8,830 nucleotides of DNA. Source: CAYUTA01 sp964447605. Its GTDB lineage: Bacteria > Bacillota > Clostridia > Christensenellales > CAG-138. A model generated the notes under the pieces. That model was not told the origin of the DNA. It made no database searches and saw only the letters and a program-made list of their open reading frames with translations. Both the position numbers and the translations under genes were made by a program. The stretch lies in NCBI GenBank assembly GCA_964447605.1, contig CAYUTA010000083.1, forward strand, positions 1 through 8,830, written 5' to 3'. Shown here piece after piece: positions 5,362 to 8,830 of the stretch. Every line of letters starts with the position of its first letter. The stretch's first letter is position 1.

Positions 5362-6555
5362 TCATCGGTTTTCAGCAAGCTGCGCATACAGGTCGATATA
5401 CGCTCCCAGCCGCCTGGTCTGATCATATTGCTCCGCCTGTGTAAGGCAGGCCGCACGCCGCATTTGCAGCGCGCGCAAAACGCCTCCGGCAAGCGCCGAT
5501 ACATCCCCCACCGGCACGCCGACGCCGCATTCGTCCGTCAGCATTTCCGCGCTGCCGCCCGCGCAAAATGTAACGACGGGCGTTCCGCACGAGAGCGCCT
5601 CCAGGTGCGTCGTCGGAAAATTTTCCTCGCACGTGGGGTCGACGAACACATCCGCCGTCGTATACCAGGCGGCAAGCTCCCGCGCGCTCGCGGTGCGGGC
5701 AAGGCCGAGCATGCCCGGCGGCAATGCCGTAAGCTGCCCGGGCGAAAGGCCGACGAGCACAATGATATACCGGTCGTCCAGCCTGCCGCGCAGCTCAAAA
5801 AAGGTGTCGAGCCCCTTACGCGGCTCCCAAACATTGGCCACGCCCAGCAACACGCGCTTACCCGCAAGTCCATAACGCGTGCGCAGGTCGCTCTCCGTGG
5901 GCAGAAACACGGCCTGATCCACGCCGTTTGGAAGGATACGGACCGACGTTTTTTGCCAGAATGACGTTTTCACAAGCCCGGCAAGCCAATTTGACGGCGT
6001 AGCGAGCGTCAACCCCGGCACTGCGGTAAACAGCTTACGCTTACCGGCATGATTTTTTGCGCTTGCATCAATGAAAACGCTCTTTGGATAGGCGTTTTTT
6101 TGTGGGCAGCGTCCGCATCCGGTTCGCCACCCGGCACACTGCGCGGCGTCGAAATAAGCACAATGCCCCGTAAACGTCCAGCAGTCGTGCAGCGTCCAAA
6201 GCACGGGCCTGCCGGATTGCCGCAGATAGGAAAACAGCGTTGGCAAATGCAGCCAGTAGCCGTGCAGATTATGCAGATGAATCACATCGGGGCCATACGC
6301 TGCAAGCTGTTTTACAAGCGTGCGCGTAGCGGCGGCCGATCCAAACCCGTGCCGGTCGAGCAGCCGTGTCTTCAGCACATGTGCGTAAACGGAAAAATCA
6401 CCCTCAATCCGTTCAGCGCGCACATCTTCCGGCGCGCCGCCGCGGCCATAAAAAATTCGCGCGTCATGACCGTCCCGCATGAGCAGGCGCGCAATGCCGC
6501 AGGCAATTTTCCCGGTGCTGCCGGTGCATACGCTGTTAAGCAAGGCGATTTTCAT
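5362..6555 (-). CDS. GT4-family glycosyltransferase, first gene of the operon (Cys-rich WcaC-like type)
   Basis: The product is 397 aa with a GT-B fold. It opens with MKIALLNSVCTGSTGKIA, the usual start of this subgroup, which fixes the start codon. The acceptor half carries DVIHLHNLHGYWLHLPTLF (residues 90-108) and a cysteine-rich stretch with C125, C132, C140, C147 and C150 (HDCWTFTGHC, then GCGRCPQK). I recall this stretch as conserved in the subgroup; it may bind metal or be structural. The donor half has VANVWEPRKGL (239-249) and the E-x7-E motif with Glu311 and Glu319 (ENFPTTHLEAL). It probably acts early in assembly of the same glycan as the two genes behind it. There is no ribosome-binding site, and the -10 box ends 6 nt before the ATG, so a leaderless mRNA is inferred. 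Confidence 0.92.
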   Translation of the reverse strand: MKIALLNSVCTGSTGKIACGIARLLMRDGHDARIFYGRGGAPEDVRAERIEGDFSVYAHVLKTRLLDRHGFGSAAATRTLVKQLAAYGPDVIHLHNLHGYWLHLPTLFSYLRQSGRPVLWTLHDCWTFTGHCAYFDAAQCAGWRTGCGRCPQKNAYPKSVFIDASAKNHAGKRKLFTAVPGLTLATPSNWLAGLVKTSFWQKTSVRILPNGVDQAVFLPTESDLRTRYGLAGKRVLLGVANVWEPRKGLDTFFELRGRLDDRYIIVLVGLSPGQLTALPPGMLGLARTASARELAAWYTTADVFVDPTCEENFPTTHLEALSCGTPVVTFCAGGSAEMLTDECGVGVPVGDVSALAGGVLRALQMRRAACLTQAEQYDQTRRLGAYIDLYAQLAENR

Positions 6556-6561
6556 ATATAT

Positions 6562-6591
6562 ATTTTAGCATAACCGCCGTACTTTCGTCTA
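6562..6591 (-). promoter_or_regulatory. Promoter of the glycosyltransferase operon, predicted leaderless start
   Basis: On the minus strand, TGCTAAAAT forms an extended -10 (TAAAAT at 6562-6567, TG at 6569-6570). An 18-nt spacer separates it from TAGACG (6586-6591), a 4/6 match to the -35. The gap to ATG 6555 is 6 nt (ATATAT), so the transcript should begin at or just beside the start codon. No Shine-Dalgarno exists. Confidence 0.6.
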
Positions 6592-6609
6592 CAAAATATG
6601 CCCCGCATA

Positions 6610-6618
6610 TGATATACT
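6610..6618 (+). promoter_or_regulatory. Candidate distal promoter of the glycyl radical enzyme gene
   Basis: TGATATACT is an extended -10 (TATACT at 6613-6618). The best -35 is TCTACA (6588-6593), 19 nt upstream, which is longer than ideal. If used, the transcript would start near 6625 and carry a leader of about 190 nt containing the hairpins and dyad described below. Confidence 0.4.
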
Positions 6619-6639
6619 GTTCGTACGGCAGACCTGATA

Positions 6640-6688
6640 CGCCTCCGGCGGATGATAGGCGCGCATTAGCTCGCCGCCTGCCGGCGGC
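6640..6688 (+). other. GC-rich stem-loops in the leader of the glycyl radical enzyme gene
   Basis: Two potential stem-loops lie in the leader. CGCCT (6640-6644) pairs with AGGCG (6657-6661), and GCCGCC (6673-6678) pairs with GGCGGC (6683-6688) around a TGCC tetraloop. Segments of the two can also pair with each other (CCGGCGG with CCGCC), allowing alternative folds. No known riboswitch class was recognised and no U-tract follows. Confidence 0.3.
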
Positions 6689-6708
6689 AACCGAAATTGA
6701 CGGAAGAT

Positions 6709-6741
6709 GATACCATATCCCGGTACTGGATATGATATCAT
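6709..6741. promoter_or_regulatory. Dyad symmetry overlapping a candidate proximal promoter (possible operator)
   Basis: GATACCATATCC (6709-6720) and GGATATGATATC (6728-6739) form an inverted repeat with 11 of 12 positions matching around a 7-nt centre. The right arm contains TGATATCAT (6733-6741), an extended -10 with a 5/6 core, embedded in the perfect 10-bp palindrome ATGATATCAT. A regulator bound here would directly control a start near 6748. The arms could also fold as an RNA hairpin if transcription begins at the distal promoter. The binding protein is unknown. Confidence 0.45.
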
Positions 6742-6813
6742 GAATCATCGGCGCGGCCAACAAGCGCTTCGCCGGGCCCAACGTCTATTGTGAAGGAAGG
6801 AGCGCCGCATCGT

Positions 6814-8830
6814 ATGGAAGCAGTAAACCAGCAGCATACCGTCAAAACGCCCTATCATCTTTCCCCGCGCATCGAATGGCTGCGCAACTATTATTTTAAG
6901 GGAACGGAACGCGCATGGAACAATGAATTTTGCGCGTTCACCACCGGCGAACCCTGGGACGAGGTATTCGACGAAAGCAGCTTCTACATCGTGCCGGAGG
7001 TATATACCTTTTTCTCAACATTCCGCAAGTCCTTTGCCCTTTGCGCGCGGAAAATCAACGTGCCAAAAAACTTTTACCGGCAAAGCATCGCCGAACGACG
7101 CGCCTGGTTTATTAAGACCGCGATGGTCGACCATGTGCCGCAGGAGCTTTTGCCGGGCGACCTGATCGCCGGCGCGCGCTTTAACCTGATGGCGTCGCGA
7201 TGCCTGTCCAGGCGGGAGGCAAGCGCACGCAGCAGGCTGATGTTCGGCAAACACGGCATTCGTCATGAGACGTTGCTGTTTCAGGGCAAGGGCTTTGGAA
7301 ACTGCGGCGCGACCAGCGGGCACCTGATTCCGGATTACCCGCGCGTGCTGCAAAAGGGCTTTTCCGGCATTGCCGCCGAGATCAGGGTCCAGTACGATCT
7401 GTTGAAGCCATCTGAAAAAAAGGGCGCAAAAGGCGCGCAGCTGCGCGCAATGCTGACGGCCTGCGGCATGCCGGTCGCACTTGCTGAAAAGTATGCGGCG
7501 CTTTGCGGCAGGCTGGCCGGGCAGGAAACAAACCCGGTCCGGCGCGATGAGCTGCTTGCCATGCGCCGCAATCTTCAGCGCGTCCCCCGCGAGCCTGCGC
7601 GGGACTTTTTTGAAGCGGTACAAGCGCTTTGGCTGGCGCATATGCTGGTGCTCAGCGACGAGAATTATCCGGGTGCGGGCGTATCTTTTGGCCGGATTGA
7701 CCAATATCTGCTGCCCTATTGGCAGGTTAGCATGCAAAACGGCATGTCCCGCGATTTTGGAAAGGAACTGCTCAAGTGCTTCTGGATGCACTGCAACTAC
7801 GCCTATGACGCTATGATTCAGACCGGCGACCAGGGGATCACGGCGGGATATGGACAGCTTTTCAACCTGTCCGGCCTCGGCGCGGACGGCGCGGACATGA
7901 CCAACGAGCTGACCTACGTTTTCCTTGAGGTAATCGACGAAATGAGTCCCATTCTCGAGCCCAAGCCCAATGTGCGTCTGCACGCCAACTCTCCGGGTCA
8001 ACTGCTCGACCGGGTTGTGGACATGATCTGCGACTCGCAGGGCGCGCCGTTTTTGCTCAACTTTGACGAGCGCAGCATGGCGGGTATGCTTGAAGAGGCC
8101 GATCGCGCCGGCGTAACCGATCTGATCAACGAATCCAATGTTTTTGACTACGCGTCGGTCGGTTGTCTGGAAAACACCATGTGCGGCAACGACCGTTCCT
8201 CGACCGTAGACAGCAATCCCAATCTGGCCAAGGCCGTCGAGCTTGCGCTTGGCAACGGCAGCGACCTGATTCCCTATCGCGATCTGCTTTGGGGCAAACC
8301 CTATCCGGATGAAGCCGACGCGCCCAAAACCGGCGATCCGCGCACGTTCACCTCGTTTGATCAATTTTATGAAGCGTTTCTTGCGCAGCTAAAGTATATC
8401 CTTGCGCGAATGGTGGGGTTGTACGAGCGCAGCACCGCCGTGCGCGCAGATTACATGCCCACGCCGTATGTCAGCTGCCTGGTGCGCGGCTGCGCCGAGC
8501 GGGGGCTCGATGTGACGCAGGGGGGCGCAGAGCTGCGGTTTGTGACCGTGGAGGGCGTAACGTTTGCTACAACGATCGACTCGTTGCTGGCGGTCAAGTA
8601 CCTGGTCTTTGATAAAAAGAGCTGCACTATGGACACGCTGATTGCCGCGCTGAAGGCCAATTGGGAGGGATATGAAATCCTGCAGGCCACCGCCAAAAAC
8701 CGTGCGCCGAAATATGGCCGCGACGACGATACCGCGGACGCGCTTGCGGCGCGCGTAATGCGGGACTGGACGGACGAGGTCTGGCGGCACAAAACCCGGC
8801 GTACCAACGCGCGCTTCCGCCCGGGCATGC
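6814..8830 (+). CDS. Glycyl radical enzyme (PFL-like family), dehydratase/lyase type, substrate unknown; C-terminus beyond window
   Basis: The frame is open for 672 codons to the right edge; family members run roughly 780-850 aa. Landmarks of the ten-stranded barrel are GHLIPDYPRVL (residues 169-179), FGRIDQYLLPYW (292-303), DMTNELTYVFLEV (361-373), the active-site loop around Cys451, RGCAERGLDVTQGGAELRF (558-576) and DSLLAVKYLVF (589-599). Cys451 and Glu453 (SVGCLEN) match the thiyl-radical Cys and general-base Glu of eliminating members such as CutC, HypD and glycerol dehydratase, so C-O, C-N or C-S lyase chemistry is more likely than pyruvate formate-lyase activity. The C-terminal glycyl-radical loop is missing, as is the radical-SAM activase needed to make it active, probably encoded nearby. 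AAGGAG (6797-6802) lies 11 nt before ATG 6814. The gene diverges from the glycosyltransferase operon. Confidence 0.93.
   Translation, partial: MEAVNQQHTVKTPYHLSPRIEWLRNYYFKGTERAWNNEFCAFTTGEPWDEVFDESSFYIVPEVYTFFSTFRKSFALCARKINVPKNFYRQSIAERRAWFIKTAMVDHVPQELLPGDLIAGARFNLMASRCLSRREASARSRLMFGKHGIRHETLLFQGKGFGNCGATSGHLIPDYPRVLQKGFSGIAAEIRVQYDLLKPSEKKGAKGAQLRAMLTACGMPVALAEKYAALCGRLAGQETNPVRRDELLAMRRNLQRVPREPARDFFEAVQALWLAHMLVLSDENYPGAGVSFGRIDQYLLPYWQVSMQNGMSRDFGKELLKCFWMHCNYAYDAMIQTGDQGITAGYGQLFNLSGLGADGADMTNELTYVFLEVIDEMSPILEPKPNVRLHANSPGQLLDRVVDMICDSQGAPFLLNFDERSMAGMLEEADRAGVTDLINESNVFDYASVGCLENTMCGNDRSSTVDSNPNLAKAVELALGNGSDLIPYRDLLWGKPYPDEADAPKTGDPRTFTSFDQFYEAFLAQLKYILARMVGLYERSTAVRADYMPTPYVSCLVRGCAERGLDVTQGGAELRFVTVEGVTFATTIDSLLAVKYLVFDKKSCTMDTLIAALKANWEGYEILQATAKNRAPKYGRDDDTADALAARVMRDWTDEVWRHKTRRTNARFRPGM

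Noticed and set aside
4570..5964. A 464-codon plus-strand open frame across two glycosyltransferase genes
   Set aside because: It is antisense to two clearly coding GT4 genes and spans their junction. Its composition is the Arg/His/Ala-rich kind expected from GC-rich antisense frames, and it has no recognisable domain.
6536..6781. An 81-codon minus-strand frame over the divergent control region
   Set aside because: It overlaps the glycosyltransferase start in another frame, has no ribosome-binding site, and covers promoter and hairpin sequence.
7015..8364. A 449-codon minus-strand open frame
   Set aside because: It lies wholly antisense to the glycyl radical enzyme, whose motifs are unmistakable, and it matches no family I recognise.

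Overview
The window looks like chromosomal DNA of an anaerobic, GC-rich Clostridia-type Firmicute, probably gut-associated. The reasons are strong AAGGAG ribosome-binding sites, sigma-A-like promoters, G/C-rich third codon positions, a glycyl radical enzyme (oxygen-sensitive chemistry), a YmfI-like reductase and a DUF1893 gene. The genus cannot be read from the sequence.

Left part (1-2118), all on the minus strand. At the edge is the first part of a small cysteine-rich protein, downstream of an orphan terminator. Next come tRNA-Arg(ACG) with a near-perfect promoter and its own terminator, then a DUF1893 gene (deaminase-like fold) and a short-chain dehydrogenase most like FabG/YmfI. A 251-bp gap separates the last two and holds only micro-ORFs.

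Middle (2119-3091). The endonuclease IV gene nfo diverges from the dehydrogenase gene, and their promoters physically overlap. nfo converges on the glycosyltransferase operon across a short stretch with hairpins and an 11-bp direct repeat but no U-tract terminator.

Glycosyltransferase operon (6555 down to 3092, minus strand). Three GT-B, GT4-type glycosyltransferases are packed with an 18-bp gap and a 4-bp ATGA overlap. They probably act in succession on one surface glycan or glycolipid. No flippase, polymerase or priming transferase is present in the window.

Right part (6556-8830). A 258-bp divergent control region with two extended -10 candidates, GC-rich hairpins and a 12-bp-arm dyad precedes a plus-strand glycyl radical enzyme. 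The gene runs off the window after 672 codons, before the glycyl-radical loop. It carries the Cys-x-Glu active-site signature of the dehydratase/lyase branch (Cys451, Glu453); its substrate is unknown.

The most notable points are the glycyl radical enzyme of unassigned substrate and its structured leader, and two genes (the dehydrogenase and the first glycosyltransferase) whose -10 boxes end exactly 6 nt before ATG with no Shine-Dalgarno. Those two are predicted to be leaderless mRNAs, among neighbours that mostly have visible ribosome-binding sites.
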